The position numbers were made by a program, and so were the translations under genes. From Microterricola pindariensis (GTDB taxonomy: Bacteria; Actinomycetota; Actinomycetes; Actinomycetales; Microbacteriaceae), in the NCBI RefSeq assembly GCF_002936985.1, contig NZ_MPZN01000015.1, positions 1 to 64,000 of the forward strand: a stretch of DNA of 64,000 nucleotides, given 5' to 3'. Below the pieces are notes generated by a model. That model worked only from the letters and a program-made list of their open reading frames with translations, was not told the DNA's origin and did no database searches. Shown piece after piece: positions 51,963-60,713 of the stretch. Position 1 is the first letter of the stretch. Every line of letters starts with the position of its first letter.

Positions 51963-53501
51963 TCACACGCCGGTGGGGGCGTGCTCGCGCTCGGCCGGCA
52001 GGGCGGCCAGCGCGGCGGCGGCCTTCTTGCGCGCGCGCAGCCGGCCGACGATCGGCACGACCAGCGAGATCAGCGCGAGCCCGAGCATGGCGGCGGTCAG
52101 CGGGCGGCTGACCACGTCGAAGAAGTCGCCCTGGGCGATGAGCAGCGCGCGGCCGAGTTCCTTCTCGGCCAGGGGGCCGAGCAGCATGCCGAGCACGACC
52201 GGCCCGGCCGGGAAGCCGGTGCGCTTGAGGATCACCCCGACGACGCCGAAGGCGAGCATCATGATCACCGTGGTGAGGTTGTTCGTCGTCGCATAGGTGC
52301 CGATGACGCAGAAGATCAGGATCGTCGCCCAGAGGTAGTGGTTCGGCACGTCGAGCAGCTTGACCATGCCCTTCATCCGCACCAGGCTGACGCCGAGGGA
52401 GAGGATGGTCGCGATCAGCATGATTCCGGCGATGCTCACGACGAGGTCCGGCCGGTTCGTGAAGAGGCCGGGGCCGGGGCTGATGCCCCAGATCATCATG
52501 GAGCCGATCATCACGGCCATCACGGAGTCGCCGGGTACGCCGAGCGCCATCGTCGTCGTGAGCGAGCCGCCGAGGGTGGCGCTCGACGCGGTGTCGGATG
52601 CCGTGATGCCCTCGATGGAGCCCTTGCCGAAGTCCTGCGGCCGCTTGGAGACGGCGCGTGCGCGGTCCCAGCCGATGAGACCGGCGATGTCGCCGCCGGC
52701 GGCCGGGACGAGCCCGACGCCGAGCCCGACCGCGCCGGAGACGAGCATCGGCTTGCCCATCTGCTTGACTTCCGACTTGTTCGGCCACCAGCGGCCGAGG
52801 CTGGAGATCGGCTTGACCTTCGACTTGCGGTAGGTGAGCAGCTGGTCGAAGAGCTCGCCGATGCCGAACAGGCCGATGATCACGGCGATGAAGCTGAAGC
52901 CGTCGCGCATGTCGGTCAGCCCAAGCGTGAAGCGGGCGTCGTTCGTGATCGCGTAGGTGCCGACCGCACCCAGGGTGAGGCCGAAGACGCCGGCGAGGAG
53001 CCCCTTGAGCAGCGACTTCGAGGAGATGCTGACCATGATGGTGAGGCCGAAGACGACGAGCGCGAACATCTCTGCCGGGCCGAAGAGCTTGTTGGCCATG
53101 GTCGCCAGCGGCACCGCCACGGCGATGAACAGCACGAGACTGGCGAGGATGCCGACGGCGGAGCCGAGGGCGGAGATAGTCAGTGCCAGCCCGGCCCTGC
53201 CCTGCTTCGCCATCGGGTAGCCGTCGAAAGTGGTCGCGATCGAGGCCGGGGTTCCCGGCGTGTTGACGAGGATCGACGGCACCCGGTCGCCGAAGTTGGC
53301 GGCGACGTAGATGGTGAGCAGCACGGCCAGGCCCTGCACCGGTTCCAGCGTCAGGGTGAAGCCGGCGGCGAGCGCGACGGCCATGGTCGCCGTGATGCCG
53401 GGGAAGGCGCCGACGAGCAGGCCGAGGCCGAGGCCGAGCAGCAGACAGAGCCCGACGGTGGGGTCGAGCAGCGACGCCATCCCCTCGGCGAATCCGTTCA
53501 T
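51963..53501 (-). CDS. tctA: TctA family large membrane subunit of a tripartite tricarboxylate transporter
   Basis: A 512-residue polytopic protein with about 11 hydrophobic helices. The TctA signatures are present: LGLLVGAFPGITATMAVAL near residue 25, VNTPGTPASIATTFDGYPMAKQG near 78 and GLVPAAGGDIAGLIGWDRARAVSK near 265. It uses the ion gradient to move the substrate delivered by the TctC binding protein. ATG 53501 overlaps the tctB stop by 4 bases. Most characterised members carry carboxylates; the neighbouring sugar isomerase and kinase suggest a sugar or sugar-acid substrate here. Confidence 0.94.
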   Translation of the reverse strand: MNGFAEGMASLLDPTVGLCLLLGLGLGLLVGAFPGITATMAVALAAGFTLTLEPVQGLAVLLTIYVAANFGDRVPSILVNTPGTPASIATTFDGYPMAKQGRAGLALTISALGSAVGILASLVLFIAVAVPLATMANKLFGPAEMFALVVFGLTIMVSISSKSLLKGLLAGVFGLTLGAVGTYAITNDARFTLGLTDMRDGFSFIAVIIGLFGIGELFDQLLTYRKSKVKPISSLGRWWPNKSEVKQMGKPMLVSGAVGLGVGLVPAAGGDIAGLIGWDRARAVSKRPQDFGKGSIEGITASDTASSATLGGSLTTTMALGVPGDSVMAVMIGSMMIWGISPGPGLFTNRPDLVVSIAGIMLIATILSLGVSLVRMKGMVKLLDVPNHYLWATILIFCVIGTYATTNNLTTVIMMLAFGVVGVILKRTGFPAGPVVLGMLLGPLAEKELGRALLIAQGDFFDVVSRPLTAAMLGLALISLVVPIVGRLRARKKAAAALAALPAEREHAPTGV

Positions 53502-54124
53502 AGTGCGATCCTTAGCAATTGGCCGAACAGGAGGTAGATGAAGCCCGTCGTCACGACCGGGTAGATCACGAGGGACTTCCAGCCGCGGGCGCCGAAGACG
53601 AAGAGCAGTGCGGCGAGGTAGAGCGGTGCGACGATGACGAACAGCTTGAAGCCGATCACCAGCCCGAATAGGGTCAGCGTCGCCGTCTTCCAGGACCACA
53701 CGCCGAGGAAGCCGGCCGTCAGGGCGAGGGCGATGAGCAGCTTGCCCATCTGGCCGGGCTGCACCCGTTCGAGGTCGTCGCGCTCGTCCGGCTTGCCGAC
53801 GATGGCGATCACGAGGCGGGCGACCGCGAGGCCGATGCCGAGGAGGGCGAGGATGGTCGGCCAGAATCGGGCGTCGATCTGGCCGGGGTCGGCCGCGCGG
53901 CGCAGCTCGATGGACTGCGCGGCGACGAGCAGGATGACGTTGAAGAGGAGTGCCGCTGCGGCCACGATGATCTCGAGACGCTTCGACGGCTGGGCGACGA
54001 CGTCGGGGTCGACCGTGGAGACGATGCCGGTCTCGGCCTCGGCCTCGGGGGCCGGCGCCGTGGCCGCGATGGTGGTCGCGGCCACGGCGTCGTCGGTGCC
54101 GAGGCCCAATGGTTGTGGGCTCAT
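53498..54124 (-). CDS. tctB: TctB family small membrane subunit
   Basis: A 208-residue protein from ATG 54124. After a soluble Ala/Glu-rich N-terminus of about 50 residues it has four hydrophobic helices (about 51-70, 87-107, 131-150 and 155-205), matching the four-helix TctB family. A PSKRLEIIVAAAALLFNV segment opens the first helix. It is 9 bases after tctC and overlaps tctA by 4 bases. The N-terminal extension is longer than in many family members. Confidence 0.9.
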   Translation of the reverse strand: MSPQPLGLGTDDAVAATTIAATAPAPEAEAETGIVSTVDPDVVAQPSKRLEIIVAAAALLFNVILLVAAQSIELRRAADPGQIDARFWPTILALLGIGLAVARLVIAIVGKPDERDDLERVQPGQMGKLLIALALTAGFLGVWSWKTATLTLFGLVIGFKLFVIVAPLYLAALLFVFGARGWKSLVIYPVVTTGFIYLLFGQLLRIAL

Positions 54125-54133
54125 GGCTGGTGG

Positions 54134-55123
54134 TTAGCCCAGCAGCTCAGCGAAGCGCGTGAACTGCTCGTTCACGAACGTCGTCCAATCGGCGGAGTTG
54201 CGGTAGACGACGAGGTTGCCCGCGTTCTTCTGGAACGCCTGGTACTCGTCGGACGCGACGGCCTCCTTGATGGCGGCCTCCAGCGTCGCGTGCACGTCGG
54301 TCGGCAGACCGGCCGGTGCGTAGATTCCGCCCCAGCCACCGAACTCGAGCGGGTAGCCCGCCTCAGCAGCCGTCGGGATGCCGGGGAAGTTCGGGTGCTC
54401 CTCGTCGTGCAGCACGGCGAGGACACGCAGCGTGCCGTCGTCGTTGCCCGCCTTGGCCTCGCCGGCGCCGGAGACAACGGCGTCGATCTGGCCGCCGATG
54501 ACGGCGGCCACGGCCGGTGCGCCGCCCTCGTGCGGAACGTTGGTGAACTGCGCACCGGACTCGCCGGCGAGCGCCTTGGCCGCGGCCTCCCAGATGGAGC
54601 CGGTGCCGGAGTTGCCGACGGTCAGGGGCTGGCCCTTGGCCGCGGCGATCAGGTCTTCGAGGGTCTGGTAAGGGCTGTCGGCGCTGACCGAGATGACACC
54701 GGGGGCGAGCATGATCTGGCCGAGCAGGTCGTAGTTCTCCGGGAGCACGTCGGCGCCCTGCGTGGTGTTGAGCATCGCGATCTCGACCGGGCCGAAGCCG
54801 AGCGTGTAGCCGTCGGCCGGGAGGCCGGCGACGTACTCCATGGCCGTCGCGCCGCCTGCGCCCGGGCGGTTCTCGACGATGATGTCGGTGTCGAGGATGC
54901 GAGAGAGCTGGTCGGCGAGCGCACGCGAGGAGAGGTCGGAGCCGCCACCGGGGTTGGCCTGCACGATCAGGGTGATCGGCTTCTCCGGGAAGGTGCTCAC
55001 CGGCTCGGCGGCTGCGGCGTCTTCTTTCGGCTTGGTTTCGGCCGCGGTGCCGACGGTGCAACCAACGAGCGAGAGCGAGAGTGCTGCGACGGCGATGCCG
55101 ACGAGAGCTTTCTTGGGATTCAC
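54134..55123 (-). CDS. tctC: TctC family substrate-binding lipoprotein
   Basis: A 329-residue protein from GTG 55123 with AAAGGAG 8 bases upstream. It has a lipoprotein signal peptide with the lipobox LVGC near residue 20. The TctC/Bug family core follows: FPEKPITLIVQANPGGGSDLSSRALADQL near 48, VENRPGAGGATAMEYVAGLPADGYTL near 80, and GGWGGIYAPAGLP near 250. It catches the substrate outside the membrane and hands it to TctAB. The gene is the first of the operon and is preceded by a TTGACA-17-TAGTCT promoter with two copies of the GTAATCGATTTC operator. Confidence 0.93.
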   Translation of the reverse strand: MNPKKALVGIAVAALSLSLVGCTVGTAAETKPKEDAAAAEPVSTFPEKPITLIVQANPGGGSDLSSRALADQLSRILDTDIIVENRPGAGGATAMEYVAGLPADGYTLGFGPVEIAMLNTTQGADVLPENYDLLGQIMLAPGVISVSADSPYQTLEDLIAAAKGQPLTVGNSGTGSIWEAAAKALAGESGAQFTNVPHEGGAPAVAAVIGGQIDAVVSGAGEAKAGNDDGTLRVLAVLHDEEHPNFPGIPTAAEAGYPLEFGGWGGIYAPAGLPTDVHATLEAAIKEAVASDEYQAFQKNAGNLVVYRNSADWTTFVNEQFTRFAELLG

Positions 55124-55176
55124 AGGCTTAACTCCTTTGTCTTGGCCACTGCCGAGCGCGCCACTGCGGCCGGCAT

Positions 55177-55188
55177 GTAATCGATTTC
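55177..55188 (-). promoter_or_regulatory. LacI-type operator site 1 in the tctC leader
   Basis: GTAATCGATTTC on the plus strand, with the AATCGATT core palindrome and central CG typical of LacI-family sites. It is 44 bp from site 2 and about 45 bp inside the predicted transcript, a position that could act as a roadblock or allow looping. Confidence 0.8.
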
Positions 55189-55220
55189 TCGGATGCGGAG
55201 GCATCGAGTCTGCTGTGTCT

Positions 55221-55232
55221 GTAATCGATTTC
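55221..55232 (-). promoter_or_regulatory. LacI-type operator site 2 at the tctC transcription start
   Basis: The same GTAATCGATTTC 12-mer as sites 1 and 3, immediately downstream of the TAGTCT -10 box, covering the expected transcription start near 55231. Binding here would block initiation. Confidence 0.85.
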
Positions 55233-55237
55233 CGAGA

Positions 55238-55266
55238 AGACTATTGAGCGGCATCCGGTTTGTCAA
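55238..55266 (-). promoter_or_regulatory. Predicted promoter of the tctCBA operon
   Basis: On the minus strand TTGACA (55266-55261), a 17-bp spacer and TAGTCT (55243-55238). This is the best consensus match seen in the window. The leader to GTG 55123 would be about 108 nt and includes both operator copies. Confidence 0.8.
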
Positions 55267-55293
55267 TTGCCCCAGCCGTGACCGCGTCGGGGC

Positions 55294-56274
55294 TCAGCGT
55301 GGCGTGCGCAGCAACTCGGTCTGCACGACGATGCTGCGCGCGGGGCCCTCGAAGCCGCGGATGCGCTCAAGCAGCATCTGGGCCGCGCGCTGGCCGAGCT
55401 CGTAGCTCGGCACCGCCAGCGTGACCACGCGCCCGCCCGGATCCGCCGCCCACGGCAGCGGCTCGAACGAGGCCAGCGCGATCTCGCTCGGGTCGTCGAG
55501 CACCTCGCTGATGGCCCGCATCGCCCCCAGGGCCATGGCGTGGTTCCCGCAGAAGATCGCCTCCGGCCGCTCCTCCAGCGCCAGCAGTCGATGCGCCGCG
55601 GCGTACCCGCCGGACTCGGAGTAGTCGGCCTCGACGAAGAGCTCCGGCTCGAAGTCGATGCCGACGTCGCTGAGCGCGCGCCGGTAGCCGACGAGCCGCT
55701 CGCTGCCTGTCGTCGTCACCAGCGGCCCGGTGATCGTGGCGACCCGGCGGGCGGATTCCAGCAGCCGTGAGGTCACGGCGATCGCCCCGCGCACATTGTC
55801 GAGGGTCACGGTGTCGACGCCGTTCATCGTGCGGTCGACGGCGACCACCGGGATGCCTGCGAGGTCGAAGGACGCGGCCTCGATCGTCGAGCGCACCGGG
55901 GCGATCACCAGTCCGGCCACCTGCTGGTCGACCAGCAGCTCGAGGTAGGCCTCCTCCTTCGCCGCCGTCTCATCGGTGTTACAGAGCACCAGGAGGTAGC
56001 CGTTCTCCCTGACGAGGTCCTCGATGCCGCGGACCAGGTCGGTGAAGAAGGGGTTGGTCACGTCGGGGATGACGACGCCGACGACCGCGTTCGCCCGGGT
56101 GCGCAGCCCACGGGCGAGGCTGTTGTAGCGATAGCCGAGCTCCGCCTTGGCCTTGAGCACGCGCTCGACCAGCTCCGGCGCGACCCGGTCGTTGTCGTTC
56201 AACACCCGCGAGACCGTCGCGGTCGACACGCCGGCGAGCCGCGCCACGTCGCTGAGCTTCGCTCGTGCGGCCAT
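55294..56274 (-). CDS. LacI-family transcriptional regulator
   Basis: A 326-residue protein from ATG 56274. The N-terminal LacI HTH is at residues 6-30 (LSDVARLAGVSTATVSRVLN) with the hinge helix PELVERVLKAKAELGYRYNSLARGLR. The effector domain (about 60-326) resembles the periplasmic sugar-binding fold, with VVGVVIPDVTNPFF, LVDQQVAGLVIAPV and VVAVDRTMNGVDTV. It lies between the tctC operon and the HpaI/isomerase/kinase genes, and copies of one operator precede both operons. It is therefore the probable repressor of both, released by the substrate or an intermediate. Confidence 0.92.
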   Translation of the reverse strand: MAARAKLSDVARLAGVSTATVSRVLNDNDRVAPELVERVLKAKAELGYRYNSLARGLRTRANAVVGVVIPDVTNPFFTDLVRGIEDLVRENGYLLVLCNTDETAAKEEAYLELLVDQQVAGLVIAPVRSTIEAASFDLAGIPVVAVDRTMNGVDTVTLDNVRGAIAVTSRLLESARRVATITGPLVTTTGSERLVGYRRALSDVGIDFEPELFVEADYSESGGYAAAHRLLALEERPEAIFCGNHAMALGAMRAISEVLDDPSEIALASFEPLPWAADPGGRVVTLAVPSYELGQRAAQMLLERIRGFEGPARSIVVQTELLRTPR

Positions 56275-56443
56275 GCTTCCCCCCCTGCGTTGTCAAAATC
56301 CGCGCCGGCGCGGGCCGGCGACGCTTGGCACATGCTATCGGCTGTGGGCCCCGGGAGGCCTCAGGCGGGCCGGGCGCGGGGCGGGCCGGCCGCGGTCCGG
56401 CACGGCCAGCCGTTAGTGTCTGCAGGGGATCGAGGAGGATCAG

Positions 56444-57199
56444 ATGACGCAGACACTGAGAGCACACTGGACGAGCGGAGCGCCGTGCCACGGCGCCTGG
56501 AGCACGATCGACGACCCGGTGCCGGTCGAGCTGCTGGGCCGGGCGGGGTACGACTTCGTGACGATCGACCTCCAGCACGGCTACGCCTCGCCGCACTCGC
56601 TGCCCGCCCTGCTCCGCGCCCTGGGCGACACACCCGCCCGGCCGTGCGTGCGCGTCGCGTGGAACTCCCCGGAGCAGATCATGCGGGCGCTCGACCTCGG
56701 CGCGGAGGGAGTGGTAGTGCCCATGGTCAGCACTGCCGCGGAGGCGGCGGCCGCCGCATCCGCCTGCCGCTATGCCCCGCGCGGCACGCGCAGCTGGGGC
56801 CCGATCCTGGCCACCGCCAGCCACCGGCCGATCGAGCCGGCCGCCGGCGACGCGGCCGCGGTCTGCATCGTGATGATCGAGACGGCGGCCGGGCTGGCGA
56901 ACGTCGAGGCGATCGCCGCGACGCCGGGCGTCGACGCCCTCTACATCGGGCCGAACGACCTCTCGCTCAGCCTGGGCCTCGGGCGGGTCGGCTACCGCGA
57001 CTCACCGGAGCTGCTGGGCGCCATGCTGCAGATCATCGCCGCCGCCGGCGCCTCTGGTGTCCCGGTCGGCGTCGACTGCTCGGGCAACGCCGAGGCCCGG
57101 TTCTGGCAGGAGCAGGGCGCCGCCTTCACCATGTCGGCCAGCGATGCGCTGTTGCTGCGCGAGATCGCCGACACCCGTGGGGCCGCGCTGCCCCGCTGA
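56444..57199 (+). CDS. HpcH/HpaI-family class II aldolase
   Basis: A 251-residue TIM-barrel aldolase from ATG 56444 with GAGGAGG six bases upstream. Metal and substrate motifs: TIDLQHGYAS near residue 41, LGAEGVVVPMVSTAAEAAAA near 85, VCIVMIETAAGLANVEAIAATPGVDALYIGPNDLSLSLG near 140-175. The Glu in MIETA and Asp in GPNDL hold the divalent metal. HpaI-type enzymes cleave 2-keto-3-deoxy acids to pyruvate plus an aldehyde. The gene is divergent from the LacI gene and precedes the isomerase and kinase genes by 144 bp. No GTAATCGATTTC copy was found in its own upstream region. Confidence 0.9.
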   Translation: MTQTLRAHWTSGAPCHGAWSTIDDPVPVELLGRAGYDFVTIDLQHGYASPHSLPALLRALGDTPARPCVRVAWNSPEQIMRALDLGAEGVVVPMVSTAAEAAAAASACRYAPRGTRSWGPILATASHRPIEPAAGDAAAVCIVMIETAAGLANVEAIAATPGVDALYIGPNDLSLSLGLGRVGYRDSPELLGAMLQIIAAAGASGVPVGVDCSGNAEARFWQEQGAAFTMSASDALLLREIADTRGAALPR

Positions 57200-57256
57200 G
57201 CAGCCTCTGCACGCCCGGTCGCTCCGACCTCGGGCGAGAACGGCGAGAGGCCTGTC

Positions 57257-57285
57257 TTGACTGTGAAATCGATTACTGACAGTCT
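57257..57285 (+). promoter_or_regulatory. Promoter of the isomerase-kinase operon with LacI operator site 3
   Basis: TTGACT (57257-57262), a 17-bp spacer and CAGTCT (57280-57285). The spacer holds GAAATCGATTAC (57265-57276), the exact reverse complement of the GTAATCGATTTC operator found twice before tctC. Repressor bound here would occupy the RNA polymerase site. Confidence 0.8.
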
Positions 57286-57343
57286 GTGCTGACGCACCGA
57301 GAGCGGTGCGCACGTAGTTGTCAAGCTCTATCAAGGAGGATGA

Positions 57344-58987
57344 GTGGCACCGTCGACCACCTACCGCATGCCCGAGGAACGGCCCCAGACCGCCGTTGCA
57401 CCGAAGACCGCGTGGCTGATCGCCAGCGGCGACCTGCGAGAGTCGGCCAACACCGCCGGGTGGGCCACGCAGGCCGCGATGGAGGGCGACATCGCCGCCG
57501 CCTTCGCCGAACTCGGCTGGACCATCGAACGCGCCAACCCCGTGGACCCCGCGCTCGGCCACGGCTTCATCCGCAGCCAGCGCATGGGCATCGAGGTGTT
57601 CAAGAACATCCCGTTCGACGCGCCGCTCATCGTCGCTGAGGCGGTCTGGCAGTACAGCCACCACGTGCTCGCCGGCCTGCGCACCCACCGGGGCCCCATC
57701 CTGACCGTCGCCAACTTCGCCGGCGACTGGCCGGGGCTCGTCGGTTTGCTCGGCCTGAACGCCGGGATGACGAAGATGGGCACGGAGTACAGCACCATCT
57801 GGAGCACCGATTTCACCGATGACTGGTTCAAGGCCGGCATCCGCAGCTGGGTCGAGACGGGAACGATCCGGCACGACGACTCGCATGTGCGTGCGCTGCC
57901 CGAGCTGCCCGACTCGCCGGAGTCCGCCCTCGGGCGGGCGCTGGCCGCCGAGCTGCTGCGCGACAAGGCCATCATCGGCGTCTTCGACGAGGGCTGCATG
58001 GGCATGTACAACGCCATCTTCGACGACGAGCTGCTGAACCCGACCGGCATCTACAAGGAGCGGCTGTCGCAGAGCGCGCTGTACGCCGAGATGCTGACCG
58101 TCGCCGACAAGGAGGCCGACGCCGTCGGCGACTGGCTGCTCGAGCACGGGATGACGTTCCGCCTCGGCACCGACGAGACCACCGAGTTGACCGCGACGCA
58201 GCTGCGCTGGCAGTACAAGATGTACATCGCCGCGCTGCGGATCGCCGACGACTTCGGGCTCGACGCCGTCGGCATCCAGTACCAGCAGGGACTCAAGGAC
58301 CTGGTCCCGGCCAGCGACCTCGCCGAGGGGCTCCTCAACGCCACCGAGCGGCCCCCGGTCACGAGCCGGGACGGCTCGCGCGTGCTCTGGGAGGGGCGCG
58401 CACTCCCCCACTTCAACGAGGCCGATGAGGGTGTCGCCGTGGACGCGCTCATCACCGACCGGGTCTGGACCGCGCTCGGACTCGTGCCGGACAACACCCT
58501 GCACGACGTGCGCTGGGGCGAGCAGTTCGGCGACGACTTCGTCTGGGTCTACGAGATCTCCGGCTCGGTGCCCGCCTCGCACCTGGGCGGCTACGAGCAC
58601 GCGGAGGGCTGGCGCCAGGACCCGGTGTTCTTCCCGGCCGGCGGAAGCACCATCAACGGCGTCTCGCGCCCCGGTGAGATCGTGTGGAGCCGCATCTACA
58701 TCGCCGACGGCATCCTGCAGGCCGACATCGGCCGCGCCAGCGTCGTCGAACTGCCGGCCGAGGAGACGGAGCGCCGCAAGCAGGCGACCAACCCCGAGTG
58801 GCCGATCGCACACGTCGTGCTGCACGGCGTCAACCGCGACCAGTTCATGGCCAGGCACAAGGCGAACCACTCGCAGATTGTCTACGCCCCGGATGCCGCG
58901 ACGGCCGACCGTGCGCTGATCGCCAAGGCGGCGATGCTCGACGGCATCGGCATCCGCGTGCACCTCATCGGCGATGTGAACATCTAG
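57344..58987 (+). CDS. L-fucose isomerase-like sugar isomerase
   Basis: A 547-residue protein from GTG 57344 with AAGGAGG at good spacing. The region near residues 205-240 (GVFDEGCMGMYNAIFDDELLNP) and the C-terminal end (ANHSQIVYAPDAATADRALIAKAAML...IRVHLIGDV) match the fucose isomerase family, which uses Mn2+ held by Glu, Asp and His to interconvert aldose and ketose. Length is slightly below E. coli FucI. It is followed immediately by an FGGY kinase (stop and start adjacent), giving the usual isomerase-kinase order. No fuculose aldolase of the class II (FucA) type is present, so the substrate is probably not fucose itself. Confidence 0.7.
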   Translation: MAPSTTYRMPEERPQTAVAPKTAWLIASGDLRESANTAGWATQAAMEGDIAAAFAELGWTIERANPVDPALGHGFIRSQRMGIEVFKNIPFDAPLIVAEAVWQYSHHVLAGLRTHRGPILTVANFAGDWPGLVGLLGLNAGMTKMGTEYSTIWSTDFTDDWFKAGIRSWVETGTIRHDDSHVRALPELPDSPESALGRALAAELLRDKAIIGVFDEGCMGMYNAIFDDELLNPTGIYKERLSQSALYAEMLTVADKEADAVGDWLLEHGMTFRLGTDETTELTATQLRWQYKMYIAALRIADDFGLDAVGIQYQQGLKDLVPASDLAEGLLNATERPPVTSRDGSRVLWEGRALPHFNEADEGVAVDALITDRVWTALGLVPDNTLHDVRWGEQFGDDFVWVYEISGSVPASHLGGYEHAEGWRQDPVFFPAGGSTINGVSRPGEIVWSRIYIADGILQADIGRASVVELPAEETERRKQATNPEWPIAHVVLHGVNRDQFMARHKANHSQIVYAPDAATADRALIAKAAMLDGIGIRVHLIGDVNI

Positions 58988-60514
58988 ATGACCGCGCAGC
59001 GCCCCGGAGGGCTCGTCATCGGCGTCGATGTCGGCACGTCGAGCAGCAAGGGGGTGCTGGTCGACCCCGACGGGCAGGTGCTGTGCACCGTCGTGCGCGA
59101 GCACGCGGTGTCGCGGCCCCTGCCCGGCCAGGTCGAGATGGACGGCGCGCTCTGGTGGCAGGAGTTCGTCGAGATCGCCGCGGAGCTGAGCGCCGCCGCC
59201 GCGGTGGCCGGGCGCCCGATCGCCTCGGTCGGGGTCAGCGGCATGGGCCCGTGCCTGCTGCTCGCCGACGCAGTGGGCACCCCGCTGCGCCCGGCGATCC
59301 TCTACGGCGTCGACACCAGGGCCGGCGATCAGATCGAGCGGCTGAACGCCCGCTTCGGGCGCGAGGCCATCATCGAGCGCTGTGGTTCGGCGCTCTCCAG
59401 CCAGGCCGTCGGGCCCAAACTCGCGTGGGTCGCCGACAACGAGCCCGAGGTGTGGGCGGCCGCCCGACGGTTCTTCATGCCCGCCTCGTGGCTGGTCTGG
59501 CAGTTGAGCGGCGAGTACACCCTGGACCACCACTCCGCCAGCCAGTGCACTCCGCTCTATGACACCGAGGCGCTCGACTGGCACGCGCCGTGGAGCGCGG
59601 AGCTGCTCGGCCCGATCGAGCCGCCGCGGCTGGCCTGGCCGGGCGAGCAGGCGGGCACCATCACGGATGCCGCTGCCGCCGCCACCGGGCTGCCGGCCGG
59701 AACGCCCGTGACCGTCGGCACCATCGACGCGTGGACCGAGTCGATCAGCGTCGACGCCCATCACCCCGGCGACCTCATGCTCATGTACGGGACGACGCTC
59801 TTCCTCATCAACACCTCGCCGAGCCGGGTCACCCACCCGGCGCTCTGGGGAACGGTCGGCGTCGAGCCCGGAACGTGGAACTTCGCGGCCGGCATGGCGA
59901 CGTCCGGGGCCATCACGGCCTGGCTGCGGGGCCTCTTCGGCGACCCCGGCTACGCGGAGCTCGTCGCGGAGGCCGCGGCCGAGCCCGCAGGCAGCCGCGG
60001 GCTGCTGATGCTGCCGTACTTCGCCGGCGAGCGCACGCCGCTGGCCGACCCCGACGCGCGCGGCATGGTCCTGGGGCTCACGCTCGAGCACGGGCGCGGC
60101 GCCCTCTACCGCGCCGCCCTCGAGGCGACGGCGTTCGGCATCCGGCACAACGTCGAGGAGATGCGGGCGGCCGGGGCCGTGATCGAGCGCATCGTCGCCG
60201 TGGGCGGCGGGACGCAGAGCACGCTCTGGCCGCAGATCGTCTCCGACGTCACCGGGCTGGTGCAGCAGCTGCCTGCCGACACGATCGGCGCCAGCCTCGG
60301 CTCGGCGCGGCTCGCGGCCGGCCTGCTGGAGGGCGCAGAGACCGCCGGCTGGAACGGTTCCGGCGTGGAGTTGCACCCGAACCCGGCCAACCGCGCCGTC
60401 TACGACGAGTTGTACCGGCATTACCTGGCGCTGTACCCGGCCACCCGCGACACCGCGCACGCCCTCGCGGCGCTGCAGCGCTCCGCGGCGCGGGCCGGGC
60501 AGGCGCCGGTCTAG
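58988..60514 (+). CDS. FGGY-family carbohydrate kinase
   Basis: A 508-residue kinase of the actin-like ATPase fold starting at ATG 58988, directly after the isomerase TAG. The phosphate-1 motif VIGVDVGTSSSKGVLVDPDG is near residue 11, a GTIDAWTE segment near 240, LPYFAGERTPLADPDARG near 340 (typical of xylulokinases) and VAVGGGTQSTLWPQIVSDVTG near 400. It phosphorylates a ketose, probably the product of the isomerase. The TAG stop is part of a 14-bp unit repeated 26 bp further on. Xylulokinase or ribulokinase activity cannot be told apart here. Confidence 0.9.
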   Translation: MTAQRPGGLVIGVDVGTSSSKGVLVDPDGQVLCTVVREHAVSRPLPGQVEMDGALWWQEFVEIAAELSAAAAVAGRPIASVGVSGMGPCLLLADAVGTPLRPAILYGVDTRAGDQIERLNARFGREAIIERCGSALSSQAVGPKLAWVADNEPEVWAAARRFFMPASWLVWQLSGEYTLDHHSASQCTPLYDTEALDWHAPWSAELLGPIEPPRLAWPGEQAGTITDAAAAATGLPAGTPVTVGTIDAWTESISVDAHHPGDLMLMYGTTLFLINTSPSRVTHPALWGTVGVEPGTWNFAAGMATSGAITAWLRGLFGDPGYAELVAEAAAEPAGSRGLLMLPYFAGERTPLADPDARGMVLGLTLEHGRGALYRAALEATAFGIRHNVEEMRAAGAVIERIVAVGGGTQSTLWPQIVSDVTGLVQQLPADTIGASLGSARLAAGLLEGAETAGWNGSGVELHPNPANRAVYDELYRHYLALYPATRDTAHALAALQRSAARAGQAPV

Positions 60515-60550
60515 GGCTGCGGCCTCGGGCAGGGGCCTAGGGCTGCGGCC
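60511..60550. repeat. Stop-spanning direct repeat after the FGGY kinase
   Basis: CTAGGGCTGCGGCC at 60511-60524 contains the TAG stop of the kinase and is repeated exactly at 60537-60550. Confidence 0.85.
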
Positions 60551-60585
60551 GGGCCTCCGCCCCGCGCGTCTCGCGGCCCCCGAAG

Positions 60586-60623
60586 AGTCCCGCGGCCCCC
60601 GGTATGTCGGGGGCCGCGGGACT
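60586..60623. terminator. Bidirectional terminator between the kinase and aldo/keto reductase genes
   Basis: AGTCCCGCGGCCCCC (60586-60600) pairs perfectly with 60609-60623 over 15 bases, with an 8-base loop and TTT following. It lies between convergent genes. Confidence 0.85.
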
Positions 60624-60713
60624 TTCCGCGTGCCGCGAGCGGCGCAGTTCAGGCCTCGGCCGTGGGCGGCGGTGGGCGGCGGCGGGCCGTGGGCTGTGCC
60701 CGTCCGGATGCCG

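Noticed and set aside
57002-60460. Open frame of about 1150 codons on the minus strand opposite the isomerase and kinase
   Set aside because: Antisense artefact; both plus-strand genes are well supported by motifs, ribosome-binding sites and operon geometry.
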